This document shows positions 28,528 to 37,696 of a DNA stretch of 64,000 nt, piece by piece. The notes below the pieces were generated by a model. That model was not told where the DNA came from, searched no databases, and saw only the letters and a program-made list of their open reading frames with translations. The stretch's first letter is position 1. Each line of letters opens with the position of its first letter. Source of the stretch: Glycocaulis alkaliphilus (GTDB taxonomy: Bacteria > Pseudomonadota > Alphaproteobacteria > Caulobacterales > Maricaulaceae); the NCBI RefSeq assembly GCF_004000605.1, contig NZ_CP018911.1, positions 2,208,501 through 2,272,500 of the forward strand, given 5' to 3'. Both the position numbers and the translations under genes were made by a program.

Positions 28528-30084
28528 CTACCTCTTTTCGTGCCGCTCGATGGATTTGAGCTCAATCCGCCAACGCAAATTCACTGCACGGCCAGAGCGG
28601 CGCAAGGCAAGTGTATGGCAGGGCTCCAGCTGACGGTACGTTCGCGACCGCCAACCATAGCGAGGGTTGGTGGAGCCGTGATAGTGGTGAAGCCTCCCAC
28701 CACTCCACGACACCCGGACCCTGGTCTTGCCACGCTTTATGATGATGGTTGATCGCCCGATCCTTTTGACGCTTGCCTCGCCATCAATCTGCAACAGACT
28801 TTCCGCCGCGTGCCGCGTGAAGTTTTCGACCGTGTCTTCAATTTCGATGAGAACGCCGGGCCGGTAAAGCAACCGTCTTGACTGGTGGAACAGGCTTGGA
28901 CGATGCACTTCTCCGCTTAGCCGCAGACCATCCTCATCACAGGCTACGACGTCCTTGATGCCGGTCCCTGATTCCGGCCACTCGATTGAATCCGGGGCAG
29001 GCAACTGGGAGGCCAGCGAAACAGTATTGTGCGCCCGGCATGAAACAATGAACTGCCGCAGCTCATCCTTGTCATAACTGTACTTTCCAGCATCAATAAA
29101 TAATGGCGCCACACTGTCAGACCACATGAATGAGAGGTCATCCGCATGCTTGTGTACACCGGAGAACGCAGACGCATGGAAAATAAATGATTCAGAGCTG
29201 CGCTTGGACATGACGTAGCCGTCACTCGACAAATCCGACAACTGGACCTTTTTTCCGGCAAGCACGGTCGAACGCGTCTTGTCGGTAACTTTGAACTTCT
29301 GAGGCGTACTGGTGTCCCCAATGGGGAGCAGGGTATTTCCAGCGCCGACAAACTTCTGCGTCAACGCATCGGCCTGCTTCAGCAGCATCGACAGCCGCTT
29401 GGTACGCAACGCCTTGGGAAGGCGCAGCAATTCGCGCGTTACAAACGCATGATACTCTGGAGAATGCTCCTTATGGATTCCGCGCGGCGTAAACCATTTG
29501 GCCGTCCTGTCTTCGAGGAACTCGCTCGCCAGTGCTCGCGCGGCGGCTCCGGCCTCGCCCCCTACGGCCAGGCCAGCCGCATAAAGCCCGACGATCTGAA
29601 ACAGAGCGTGATTATTGTGCGCCAGAAAGTCCGGGTCGCTCAGCACAGCTATGTGTTCGCCTGCCAGCGCCCGTAACTTGTTCAGCTCATGCGTCTTTAT
29701 CGGAAAGCCACCAACTTCGGCATGCTGTAACACGTAAGCGATGCGCGCCGCGCGCAGCCCGCATGCCATGTCATGGTTGGCAAATTCGCTTACCGTCCCC
29801 TCGATTTGTGCGCGCCTCCAGTCGAGTATCCACTTCAATGCGTACTCAAGTGGCTGCGGCTTGTCCGTTCGCAGGTGTTTGTCCAGCGCGGGGTCGATGG
29901 CCCTCAGCGCGTGCAGATTGAAACACCAGTTGCGATCGTTGAAAGGGTCCTGCTCCCAGTCTATCGGCGGCTTGAGATGAACAGGTTCGCCACCCTTGCG
30001 AAACATAACGCCGTGCCGCTTTGTCTTGCCAAACGGCCGGACAGTAAGCAGGAACAGCATGTCGCGCTTAATTGCAGTTTCCAT
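28528..30084 (-). CDS. Heparinase II/III-like protein
   Basis: 518 residues from ATG 30084 (an in-frame ATG at 30165 with a better GGACGG box is possible). The N-terminal alpha-helical toroid carries PFNDRNWCFNLHALRA and FLAHNNHALFQIVGLYAAGL. The beta-sandwich half carries GVHKHADDLSFMW, the conserved His/Asp block of heparinase II/III-like lyases. No signal peptide is apparent, which is odd for a polysaccharide lyase, so it may trim or edit the glycan inside the cell or be exported another way. It lies inside the biosynthesis operon just after the ABC ATPase gene. Confidence 0.85.
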   Translation of the reverse strand: METAIKRDMLFLLTVRPFGKTKRHGVMFRKGGEPVHLKPPIDWEQDPFNDRNWCFNLHALRAIDPALDKHLRTDKPQPLEYALKWILDWRRAQIEGTVSEFANHDMACGLRAARIAYVLQHAEVGGFPIKTHELNKLRALAGEHIAVLSDPDFLAHNNHALFQIVGLYAAGLAVGGEAGAAARALASEFLEDRTAKWFTPRGIHKEHSPEYHAFVTRELLRLPKALRTKRLSMLLKQADALTQKFVGAGNTLLPIGDTSTPQKFKVTDKTRSTVLAGKKVQLSDLSSDGYVMSKRSSESFIFHASAFSGVHKHADDLSFMWSDSVAPLFIDAGKYSYDKDELRQFIVSCRAHNTVSLASQLPAPDSIEWPESGTGIKDVVACDEDGLRLSGEVHRPSLFHQSRRLLYRPGVLIEIEDTVENFTRHAAESLLQIDGEASVKRIGRSTIIIKRGKTRVRVSWSGGRLHHYHGSTNPRYGWRSRTYRQLEPCHTLALRRSGRAVNLRWRIELKSIERHEKR

Positions 30085-30255
30085 CGTATCAGCGGCTTTT
30101 CCTGAACTGTCCCCGCGCCAAATGCTCCGGGAAGTTGGGCCTTGTCTGCAAGTCAGGCTGCTCATTGACCGTCCGGTTCATCCAGCGTGCCGGTGCCGTG
30201 CGCCCTCCCGGCATCATCATGGACTTGCGAAAGCCGCAATGCGCTGAGGAGGCAT

Positions 30256-31053
30256 CTACTCGTCCAGACTATCCTCGATCTGCAAGCTGGTATCGGTTGG
30301 CCCCTCCAGCTCCGCTTTGGCCGCCAGAACGTCCTTCAGCTTGCCACTCATGCGCAGGACACCGCGATCCAGCCAGATCGCTTTGGTGCAGAATTTGCGG
30401 ATTAGGCCGAGATTCTGCGAGGCCAGCACGAAGATACGGGACTGCTTGAGCATCCCTTCAACGCGCTTTCGCGCCTTTTTCTGAAACTCCGGGTCGCCGG
30501 CCCCAAACACCTCGTCGATCAACAGGATCTCCGGCTTGAGCGAACTGACAATCGAAAAGCCCAGACGCGTCCTCATGCCGGTGGAATAGGCGCTGATCGG
30601 CAGGTCGAGATAATTGCCAAGCTCGGAGAAGTCGGCGATCTCTTCGGCCAGCGCAGGAATGTCCTTCAGGGGCACATCGTACAGCATGCTGGCAAAGCGT
30701 ATATTCTCCCAGCCGGTCGCTTCATTGCGCAATCCAAGCCCGGACGAGAACAGGCACGTCACCCGCCCCTGAACCTCCATATGTCCAGAGGAGGCGTGGT
30801 ATATGCCCGCCAGAAGGCGCAGCAGGGTTGTCTTGCCGCTGCCATTGCGCCCGATAATGGCGACCTGCTCGCCATCGCGGATATGAAGGCTGATATTGTC
30901 CAGCGCAGCGATGCTCGCCTTGCCGGCGCCTTTGGTGATACGCGCTCCGACCAGCGCTTGTGCTGTCGACAGCTTCCCCCAGACGCCCGAATGACGCACG
31001 GGCAGGTCAAGACTGACATTCTCGAGGTGGATATAGGGCTTCTTGCTGGCCAT
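30256..31053 (-). CDS. Capsule polysaccharide ABC transporter ATPase (KpsT/Wzt-type)
   Basis: 265 residues. Walker A GRNGSGKTT, the signature YSTGMRTRLGFSI (the KpsT/Wzt variant of LSGGQ), and Walker B EILLIDEVFGAGD. No C-terminal carbohydrate-binding extension as in Wzt, so it is nearer KpsT. It drives export of the finished glycan across the inner membrane with the permease. Start ATG 31053 overlaps the permease stop by one base (TAATG). The frame is open to 31128, but that N-terminus is inside the permease gene. Confidence 0.93.
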   Translation of the reverse strand: MASKKPYIHLENVSLDLPVRHSGVWGKLSTAQALVGARITKGAGKASIAALDNISLHIRDGEQVAIIGRNGSGKTTLLRLLAGIYHASSGHMEVQGRVTCLFSSGLGLRNEATGWENIRFASMLYDVPLKDIPALAEEIADFSELGNYLDLPISAYSTGMRTRLGFSIVSSLKPEILLIDEVFGAGDPEFQKKARKRVEGMLKQSRIFVLASQNLGLIRKFCTKAIWLDRGVLRMSGKLKDVLAAKAELEGPTDTSLQIEDSLDE

Positions 31054-31841
31054 TAGACAAGCGCCGAAATTCGGGGGCGGATAAGGCTGAACAGCACCAC
31101 GCCAACAGCCCAGAACACAGCCAGGCAAGTAAAGACCACAAGATAATCCAGCATGTCAGGCATATTACCGCGCAACGGCTCACGCACGACGTTCAGAAAA
31201 TAGGTGAACGGGTTGTAGGTCGAAATCATGCCCCGGAACCCGCCACGCGTTTCAGCGACCCAGAAAACAGGAGTCATGAAAAACAACAGCCGTGTCATCG
31301 CCGCAAGCGCCAGCACCAGATCGTGCACCACAACGCAGGCTGTTCCGACAGCAAGGGCAAGTCCCGTAAATGCAACGCTTACCAGGACAACGCCAGCGCA
31401 CGCCACCAGAACTTCCAACACGCCCGGCCACTGATTGGTGTAGGCGATGGCAATCAGGATGATCGGGGCCGCGAAGAACGCCAGTATGATCTGCTTGTAA
31501 AAGAGCCGGAAAACGTAGAGCGAAATCGGATGGGGAACGTTCTTTATCAGCCCCGCCTGCTTGGAGAACGTCGTCGAACCATCAACTAGCCCGATCGAGA
31601 TGAACTGGTAAACGGTCACGCCCGCAGCCAGATATATCGCGTAATCTACAACGTCCTGACCACGCAGATCACGGAAGAGGAGATACAATACGAGCACCAG
31701 CAGGCCGATTTGCAGGCTCGCCCAGACCAGCCCCAGATAGGAGCTGCGCAGTGGCATGACCGTATCGTTCCAGCTCAAGGCCAGGCCAAGCTGCCAGCGC
31801 TTGAGCCCCCCTGCGAGGTCCTGAAGCGGCGTGCGGATCAT
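31053..31841 (-). CDS. Polysaccharide ABC transporter permease (KpsM/Wzm-type)
   Basis: 262 residues with six hydrophobic segments, and the cytoplasmic N-terminal LALSWNDTVMPLRSSYLGLVW preceding TM1, typical of ABC-2 polysaccharide exporters. It forms the channel with the ATPase encoded next. Overlaps wecC by 4 bp at its start and the ATPase start at its stop, so the three are translationally coupled. It indicates an ABC-dependent (not Wzy-dependent) capsule. Confidence 0.93.
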   Translation of the reverse strand: MIRTPLQDLAGGLKRWQLGLALSWNDTVMPLRSSYLGLVWASLQIGLLVLVLYLLFRDLRGQDVVDYAIYLAAGVTVYQFISIGLVDGSTTFSKQAGLIKNVPHPISLYVFRLFYKQIILAFFAAPIILIAIAYTNQWPGVLEVLVACAGVVLVSVAFTGLALAVGTACVVVHDLVLALAAMTRLLFFMTPVFWVAETRGGFRGMISTYNPFTYFLNVVREPLRGNMPDMLDYLVVFTCLAVFWAVGVVLFSLIRPRISALV

Positions 31842-33124
31842 TTCGCGTCCAACTGCGGTGCGCCGACGGGAATTACGGTGAATTGCGCCGCGGCCAGCGC
31901 TGCCCGGTCAACAAGGCTCCGGCCATCCGCAACGACGGCTCCGGCCATACCGGCAAAGGCCTGGGGCCCGAGCCCGCGATAGTCAGAATGGTCTGTCATG
32001 ATGATAGCCGCGTCGGCCCCTTCCAGCGCTTCTTCCAGATTGGCGCTGATCGGTATCTCCCGGCCGCCATGGAGCCGGAACCGCGATACATACGGATCGT
32101 GTACGGCATAGCTGACGCCATCTGCCTCCAGCGCATGGATAAGGTATTCGGCCGGCGTGTCACGCGCATCATCCAGATTGCCGCGATAGGCTGCACCCAG
32201 GATGGCGACCTTGCGGATGGTTGCACCCGTTGCCTTCACCCGGCTCCAGATGCGGGCCGCCTGATTATCATTGATATTGCGCGACTGGAGCAGCAATCCG
32301 GTCTCTTCCGGGAAACCGTCAATCAGGAACCACGGATCAACCGGAATACAGTGCCCGCCCACACCCGGCCCCGGCGTGTGTACGTTCACTCGCGGGTGCC
32401 GGTTGGCCAGCGCGATCACCTCGTTGACGTCAATCCCGGCAGCCTCGGCAATATGACCAAACACATTGGCCAGCGCGATATTCACGTCCCGATAGGTGTT
32501 CTCCATCAGCTTGGAAAACTCGGCCGTTGCTGATGTCGTTCTCAGCTGGGGGCCTGTACAGAAGCGCGCATAAATGGCGCTGGCACGTTCAGCAGCGCGC
32601 GGTGTCAGGCCGCCGATGATCCGGTCATTCTCGACAATCTCTGAAATGGTCGAGCCGGGAAACACACGCTCGGGGCAGTAGCAAAGGTCAAGGTCTTCAC
32701 GAATGTCAAACCCTTGCGCCGCCAGCTCTTCGCCGACCGTAAATTCAGTCGTGCCAATCGGGCTCGTTGACTCAAGAATGACCAGATCGCCCTTTTTGAC
32801 GTGCTTGGCCAGCGCGCGTGTAGCAGCGCGCACAATGGAAACATCGGACTTCTTGTCATCGGTAACGGGCGTAGGCACGCAGATGATAAAGACGTCACCG
32901 GCCTCAGGCTGGCTGGTGGCCTTGAAGCGGCCAGATGCCAGCGCATCCGTCACGAGCTGGACAACCTCGGGTTCACCGATCGGGCAGCGGCCGGCATTGA
33001 GCGCGTCAAGCGTATCAGGATTGATGTCCACGCCATGCACATCAAAACCGGCTTTGGCCATGAGGGCGGCTGTGGGCAATCCGACATAGCCGAGCCCGAT
33101 TACAACGATTTTGTTGTCACTCAT
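31838..33124 (-). CDS. wecC: UDP-N-acetyl-D-mannosamine dehydrogenase
   Basis: 428 residues. NAD-dependent oxidation of UDP-ManNAc to UDP-ManNAcA. The Rossmann fingerprint GLGYVGLP is at the N-terminus, and the catalytic cysteine is in GPGVGGHCIPVDPW, followed by ILGAAYRGNLDDARDTPA of the UDP-binding domain. Next to wecB, which makes its substrate, so ManNAcA is a probable backbone sugar. A GlcNAc or GalNAc-type dehydrogenase is the alternative. Gap to wecB is 40 bp. Confidence 0.93.
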   Translation of the reverse strand: MSDNKIVVIGLGYVGLPTAALMAKAGFDVHGVDINPDTLDALNAGRCPIGEPEVVQLVTDALASGRFKATSQPEAGDVFIICVPTPVTDDKKSDVSIVRAATRALAKHVKKGDLVILESTSPIGTTEFTVGEELAAQGFDIREDLDLCYCPERVFPGSTISEIVENDRIIGGLTPRAAERASAIYARFCTGPQLRTTSATAEFSKLMENTYRDVNIALANVFGHIAEAAGIDVNEVIALANRHPRVNVHTPGPGVGGHCIPVDPWFLIDGFPEETGLLLQSRNINDNQAARIWSRVKATGATIRKVAILGAAYRGNLDDARDTPAEYLIHALEADGVSYAVHDPYVSRFRLHGGREIPISANLEEALEGADAAIIMTDHSDYRGLGPQAFAGMAGAVVADGRSLVDRAALAAAQFTVIPVGAPQLDAK

Positions 33125-33164
33125 AATCAGTCCTTGAATTCAAAAGCCGGGAAAAATTGACCCG

Positions 33165-34265
33165 TTATGGCTGGAAGGGCACGTAATCGCGTCCGGTCAA
33201 CACATCACAAATGCGTTTTGACGCCAGCCCGTCTCCGAACGGATTGGGCGTATCGCGCGCCGTGAAACGTTCCGGATGAGCAAGCAATTCGTGGGCCCGT
33301 TCAACCATCCGCTCCGGGTTGTTGCCAACCAGTTCGCACACCCCGGCGTCCACCGCTTCCTGGCGCTCTGTGGTCTGGCGCATCACCAGCACCGGCACAC
33401 CAAAGCTGGGGGCCTCCTCCTGGATGCCGCCGGAGTCCGTGCAGATGACCGCGGCCCCCAGCATCAGGCGAACAATCTCGGGATAGCTCACCGGCTCAGT
33501 TAGCTGGATGTTCGCCTTGCCGCCAAGATGGGCCCGCGCCGCCTTTTGAACATTCGGGTTGAGGTGAACCGGGTAGATGAAGTCCACGTCCGGGTTCATT
33601 TCGGCCAGACGCGCCAGCGCGCCAAACAGGGCGTCAAACGCCGCCCCGTGATTTTCGCGCCGGTGCCCCGTGATGAGGACATAGCGCCGGTCGCGCGCCG
33701 TCACGTTCGTCTGCTTCACCCGTTCAGCCGTGCTCAGCAGCGCATCGACAACCGTGTTGCCGACAATATGCACAATACCCTGCCCCTTTTCGTCTCGAAC
33801 GGCAGTGGCCGCACGCTGCGTGGGACAGAAATGCCAACGGGTGATCCGGCTGACCAGTTGCCGGTAGCCCTCTTCCGGGAAGGGGTGTTCAAGATCGTAG
33901 GTCCGCAAACCCGCTTCGACGTGACCAAACGGGATCTGGCGGTGGAATGCAGCCAGCGCAGCGGCAAAAACGGTTGCCGTATCGCCTTGCGCCACCACGG
34001 CATCAGGCTTGTGCTCCAGGATCAGCCCGTCCAGCCCCTTCATTGCCTGCGTGACAACGTCGGTCAGTGTCTGGTTGGGCGTCATGATTGCCAGGTCATG
34101 GTCCGGCGTAATGCCGAACCAGTCGAGCGCCGTGGCGACCATCTCGCGGTGCTGCCCGGTCGAAACGAGGATCGGCTCGATATCGGGATCTGCGCGCATC
34201 GCTTCGATCACCGGGGCAAGCTTAATCGCCTCGGGCCGCGTGCCCAGAACTACCAGAACCCTCAT
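33165..34265 (-). CDS. wecB: UDP-N-acetylglucosamine 2-epimerase (non-hydrolysing)
   Basis: 366 residues. Interconverts UDP-GlcNAc and UDP-ManNAc. Family blocks are readable: VLGTRPEAIKLAPVI at the N-terminus, QGDTATVFAAALAAF, PFGHVEAGLRTYD, TGHRRENHG, and TDSGGIQEEAPSFG near the C-terminus. It is the first gene of the long minus-strand glycan operon. The 100 bp between its start and the divergent GT4 gene at 34366 must hold both promoters. Confidence 0.95.
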   Translation of the reverse strand: MRVLVVLGTRPEAIKLAPVIEAMRADPDIEPILVSTGQHREMVATALDWFGITPDHDLAIMTPNQTLTDVVTQAMKGLDGLILEHKPDAVVAQGDTATVFAAALAAFHRQIPFGHVEAGLRTYDLEHPFPEEGYRQLVSRITRWHFCPTQRAATAVRDEKGQGIVHIVGNTVVDALLSTAERVKQTNVTARDRRYVLITGHRRENHGAAFDALFGALARLAEMNPDVDFIYPVHLNPNVQKAARAHLGGKANIQLTEPVSYPEIVRLMLGAAVICTDSGGIQEEAPSFGVPVLVMRQTTERQEAVDAGVCELVGNNPERMVERAHELLAHPERFTARDTPNPFGDGLASKRICDVLTGRDYVPFQP

Positions 34266-34365
34266 ACCGGCCCCTCATCTTCGCCATTGCGCGGTAACTA
34301 TCCTAGTGCCATGTCATACGCAACAGCTTACGCGTGACCCGCGGTGCGCAGCCAGAACAGAGTCG

Positions 34366-36066
34366 ATGACAAAGCAAGAATCCGAGGCCGATCCGTTAGC
34401 GGATGATGCTCCTGACTCAAGCGTTTCAGCCCGCGAACAAATGGGATGGCTTCTCGCCAAGGCGGCAATATCGCCCAGGCAAGCACCCGGGCATTTGTTC
34501 ACGGCGGCCAGGATATTCCTGGTGTTCATGCGCAGCCGGCGCCGCTTTGTGCGTATATTGAGAGAGCGCCGTAGCGAACCGGTCTTTCACAGCCTGCTCT
34601 CCATTGAACCACAGATTTCGGCGCACCTTTCCATCCCGGAGCTGCGTCAGCTTGCAGCTCTGGCCCGTCATAACGATCCCTCAGCGCTCATAAACCAGCT
34701 CCTGCATGCACCGTCCGCTCAAGAGAGCTTGCCGCTGACGGTGCGGGCAAAGCTCACCCGCTTCAACGAATTCATGATGGCCGCAGCAGGCAGCTTCCTT
34801 GAGCTGCCCGCCTCACCGGCAACTGCTCCGGATAGTAAGGGCCGCGCGGTTGTAATGGCATTTCACTCAGGCGCCCCGCTCGTCATCAATGGCTATGCCG
34901 CCCGCTCGGACGAGATGATCGCGGCTGCCGAGGCCGCGGGCTGGCAGCCAAAGCCGGTCTTGCGTCTGGGCTACCCACAGGAACTGAACCGCTTCAGGAG
35001 CGAACCGGCAACCGGCACCGAACTGGTGAATGACCGGGAATGGCGGCGCCTGCCGGACGACCGTCTGGGGCTGCTCACGCGCGGACTGAACGACTATGTC
35101 GAAGCCTATGCCCGCCGTCTCGCTGACGTGTCACACGACACCGGAGCCAGCATCATTCATGCGGCATCGAACTATGTGAACGGGCTTGCCGCCTCGTATG
35201 CGGCCAGGCTGGCTGGCAAGAAGAGCATCTACGAGGTGCGTGGCCTCTGGCATGTCACCAAGGCTGCACAAGGCAGCCGGATCGACAGCGACATCTTCTA
35301 TCAGGGTGCTGATGCCCTGGAGGTGGAGGCCGTACGCCGGGCAGACGCAGCCATCTGCATAAGCGGGGCCGTACGGGAGTATCTCGCCGCAAGAGGAGCC
35401 GACACAGCGCGTATCAGTGTTATCCCGAACGCTGTGTGCACCCGCCATTATGCGCCGAGAGAACGGAACCCGGCACTTGCGCGCAAATGGGGTCTCGATC
35501 CGGACCGCATCACCGTCGCCTATTTCGGGAGTTTTGCGCCGTATGAAGGGCTTGAAACACTGGTGGACGCGCTGGAACTGGCCAGCAGCGGCGGCGCGAA
35601 CATTCAGGCCCTTTTTGTCGGCGGCGGTCCGGCAAAGGATGCCATCCGCCAGCAGATCGGCCGCGCTGGCCTTGCTGCCCGCGTGCAGCTTGCAGACCAT
35701 GTTCCGCGCAGCGAGATCGCGCAACTGTACAGTATCGTCGATATTGCTCCCGTCCCGCGCATTGACCGTCCCGTCACGCGGCTGGTCCCTCCAATAAAGC
35801 TTGTCGAGGCCATGTCGAGCGGCGTCAGCCCTGTTGTGTCGGCGCTTGCGCCCCTTACCGAGATAGTCGAGCACGAGCGCACGGGCCTTGTAGTCCCGCC
35901 CGGAGACGCCAATGCTCTGGCTACCGCCATCACCCGGCTGGCAGGAGACACGCCCCTGCGGTTACAACTGGCGGCTGCAGCACGCGCAGAAGCCGAGGCA
36001 CGGTTCAGCCGCGAAATCGTGGCGGCAGCGCTAAACGCCGTCTATGCAAAGGTACTTGAGCAATGA
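34366..36066 (+). CDS. GT4 glycosyltransferase
   Basis: 566 residues from ATG 34366. The N-terminal ~150 residues are charged and helical, without a known domain. GT-B fold after that: IIHAASNYVNGLAASYAARLAGKKSIYEVRGLWHVTK, VAYFGSFAPYEGLETLVDAL for donor binding, and PPIKLVEAMSSGVSPVVS with the E-x7-E type end. Closely related to the next gene and to the C-terminal half of the 832-residue enzyme. The stop overlaps the start of the next gene (ATGA), so they are co-translated. Acceptor and sugar unknown. Confidence 0.88.
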   Translation: MTKQESEADPLADDAPDSSVSAREQMGWLLAKAAISPRQAPGHLFTAARIFLVFMRSRRRFVRILRERRSEPVFHSLLSIEPQISAHLSIPELRQLAALARHNDPSALINQLLHAPSAQESLPLTVRAKLTRFNEFMMAAAGSFLELPASPATAPDSKGRAVVMAFHSGAPLVINGYAARSDEMIAAAEAAGWQPKPVLRLGYPQELNRFRSEPATGTELVNDREWRRLPDDRLGLLTRGLNDYVEAYARRLADVSHDTGASIIHAASNYVNGLAASYAARLAGKKSIYEVRGLWHVTKAAQGSRIDSDIFYQGADALEVEAVRRADAAICISGAVREYLAARGADTARISVIPNAVCTRHYAPRERNPALARKWGLDPDRITVAYFGSFAPYEGLETLVDALELASSGGANIQALFVGGGPAKDAIRQQIGRAGLAARVQLADHVPRSEIAQLYSIVDIAPVPRIDRPVTRLVPPIKLVEAMSSGVSPVVSALAPLTEIVEHERTGLVVPPGDANALATAITRLAGDTPLRLQLAAAARAEAEARFSREIVAAALNAVYAKVLEQ

Positions 36067-37676
36067 CTGGCCCCGGCCCATCGAAAGACCGGAACCCGGA
36101 GCGTATTGCAGAACTCGAAGCGGAGCTCGAGCGGCTGCAATCCTCTGCGCGGTTCCAACTGGGCGACCTGCTGATCAGCCTGCGCTCGCCTGCCAGCTGG
36201 CTTCAGGCTCCGTGGCGAGCCACACGCATAACCCGTTCACTGGTAGCCCGCTCCGGATCCAGGCGTCTGGCGATTGCGCTGGAGTGGGGTGCAGGTGACA
36301 GGACATTCCCGGACATCGCTGCCCTTCCCCCCGCCGAACGCCGCGCCCTCGCACGCATCTGTGCAGGCCGGGCAGCGAGTGCGCTACCATCGTCCAGCTC
36401 ACTGGAAGATCTGGCCGCACTGGTGAGCGAGCTTCGCGGATACGCGGAAAATCCGGCGGCACTGTTCGCACAGGGCGCCGCACACACCCCGCAACCACGC
36501 CCCTCCAACAGCCGGGTCTTGTTTGTAGTGCGTAGTGCGCTCCCGGCGGTACGCAATGGCTACGCCTTGCGCACTCACGCGCTGGCACGCGCGCTCACCC
36601 AGGCCGGTTGGAGTGTCTGTGTGGCCGTGCTTGACCAAGCTGACGGCACGCAGACGGACATTGACGGCGTGATGTATCGCGGCGCCGGAACGCACGCCAC
36701 AAGGCTTGGCCCCGAAGCCTGGATTTCCGCCCGCGTGGAGAAAGTATCCCGCATCGCGGCCAGCTTCGAGCCGGACATCATCCATGCGGCTTCAAACTTC
36801 CTGTGTGCAGCGGTCGCCAGCCGGGCGGCAGCTGTCCACGGAACAGCGTGGACCTATGAGGTGCGCGGCCTCTGGCACATCACGCGCAGCAGCGTTGAAC
36901 CGCGCTTTCCCGGCGGTCCGGGTTTCGCCTTTCAGAACAACGCCGAGCGCGAGGCTATCCGGCAGGCAAAATGCGTCTTCACCAACGGACCAGCTCTTGA
37001 GAATTGGGCGAGAGAGGGCGGAGCGCAACAAACCGTCAGCATCCCCAACGGCGCATCGGACCGGCCAAAGCCCGATGATGCGGCTGTCCAGACGCTGCGC
37101 CTGAACTGGGGTGCGAAGCCGGACATGCCGGTCATCGGCTATCTGGGAAAACTGACCAGCTATGAAGGCCTCCCGATACTGATGGAGGCCAGCGCCACGC
37201 TGACCAGACGCGGCATTCAGCATAGGCTGGTGATTGCAGGGGATGGCCCTGAGCTGGGCAGTTTGCGGCAGGCAGGTGGCGCCCGCCCCGATGTGGTGTT
37301 TACAGGTTTGCTGGACGACGGCGATGCCTGGACGGCGGCCCATGCATTCAACATCCATGCGGTTCCGCGGCTGGACCGGCCCGTGACCCGTCTGGTGCCC
37401 CCCTTGAAACCGCTTGATGCCATGGCCGCCGGACGCGCCCTCGTCGTGTCCGACCTGCCGTCCATGGCGGACATTATCGCTGCCGGAGCGGGCATTGGCT
37501 GCAAGGCAGGCGATACGAAAAGCCTGGCCGCAGCCCTTGCGCGGCTCATTGCAGACGAAGCGCTCCGGGCCTCAACGGGCGAGGCGGGGCAGCGTCTGGT
37601 GCGCGAGCAGCGCAGCTGGACTCAGGCCGCAAGCAAGCTGGCTGAGAACTGGCGCGGGATCGCCGCCGCGCCCTGA
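36063..37676 (+). CDS. GT4 glycosyltransferase
   Basis: 537 residues. A short N-terminal coiled segment (ERIAELEAELERLQSSARF) precedes the GT-B fold. Recognisable blocks: FVVRSALPAVRNGYALRTHALARALTQ, IIHAASNFLCAAVASRAAAVHGTAWTYEVRGLWHITR, VIGYLGKLTSYEGLPILMEA and PPLKPLDAMAAGRALVVSD. Third intact member of the YEVRG-type set in this locus. Second gene of a two-gene plus-strand operon. Confidence 0.88.
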   Translation: MTGPGPSKDRNPERIAELEAELERLQSSARFQLGDLLISLRSPASWLQAPWRATRITRSLVARSGSRRLAIALEWGAGDRTFPDIAALPPAERRALARICAGRAASALPSSSSLEDLAALVSELRGYAENPAALFAQGAAHTPQPRPSNSRVLFVVRSALPAVRNGYALRTHALARALTQAGWSVCVAVLDQADGTQTDIDGVMYRGAGTHATRLGPEAWISARVEKVSRIAASFEPDIIHAASNFLCAAVASRAAAVHGTAWTYEVRGLWHITRSSVEPRFPGGPGFAFQNNAEREAIRQAKCVFTNGPALENWAREGGAQQTVSIPNGASDRPKPDDAAVQTLRLNWGAKPDMPVIGYLGKLTSYEGLPILMEASATLTRRGIQHRLVIAGDGPELGSLRQAGGARPDVVFTGLLDDGDAWTAAHAFNIHAVPRLDRPVTRLVPPLKPLDAMAAGRALVVSDLPSMADIIAAGAGIGCKAGDTKSLAAALARLIADEALRASTGEAGQRLVREQRSWTQAASKLAENWRGIAAAP

Positions 37677-37696
37677 GGACCACATTCTGATGTGTT

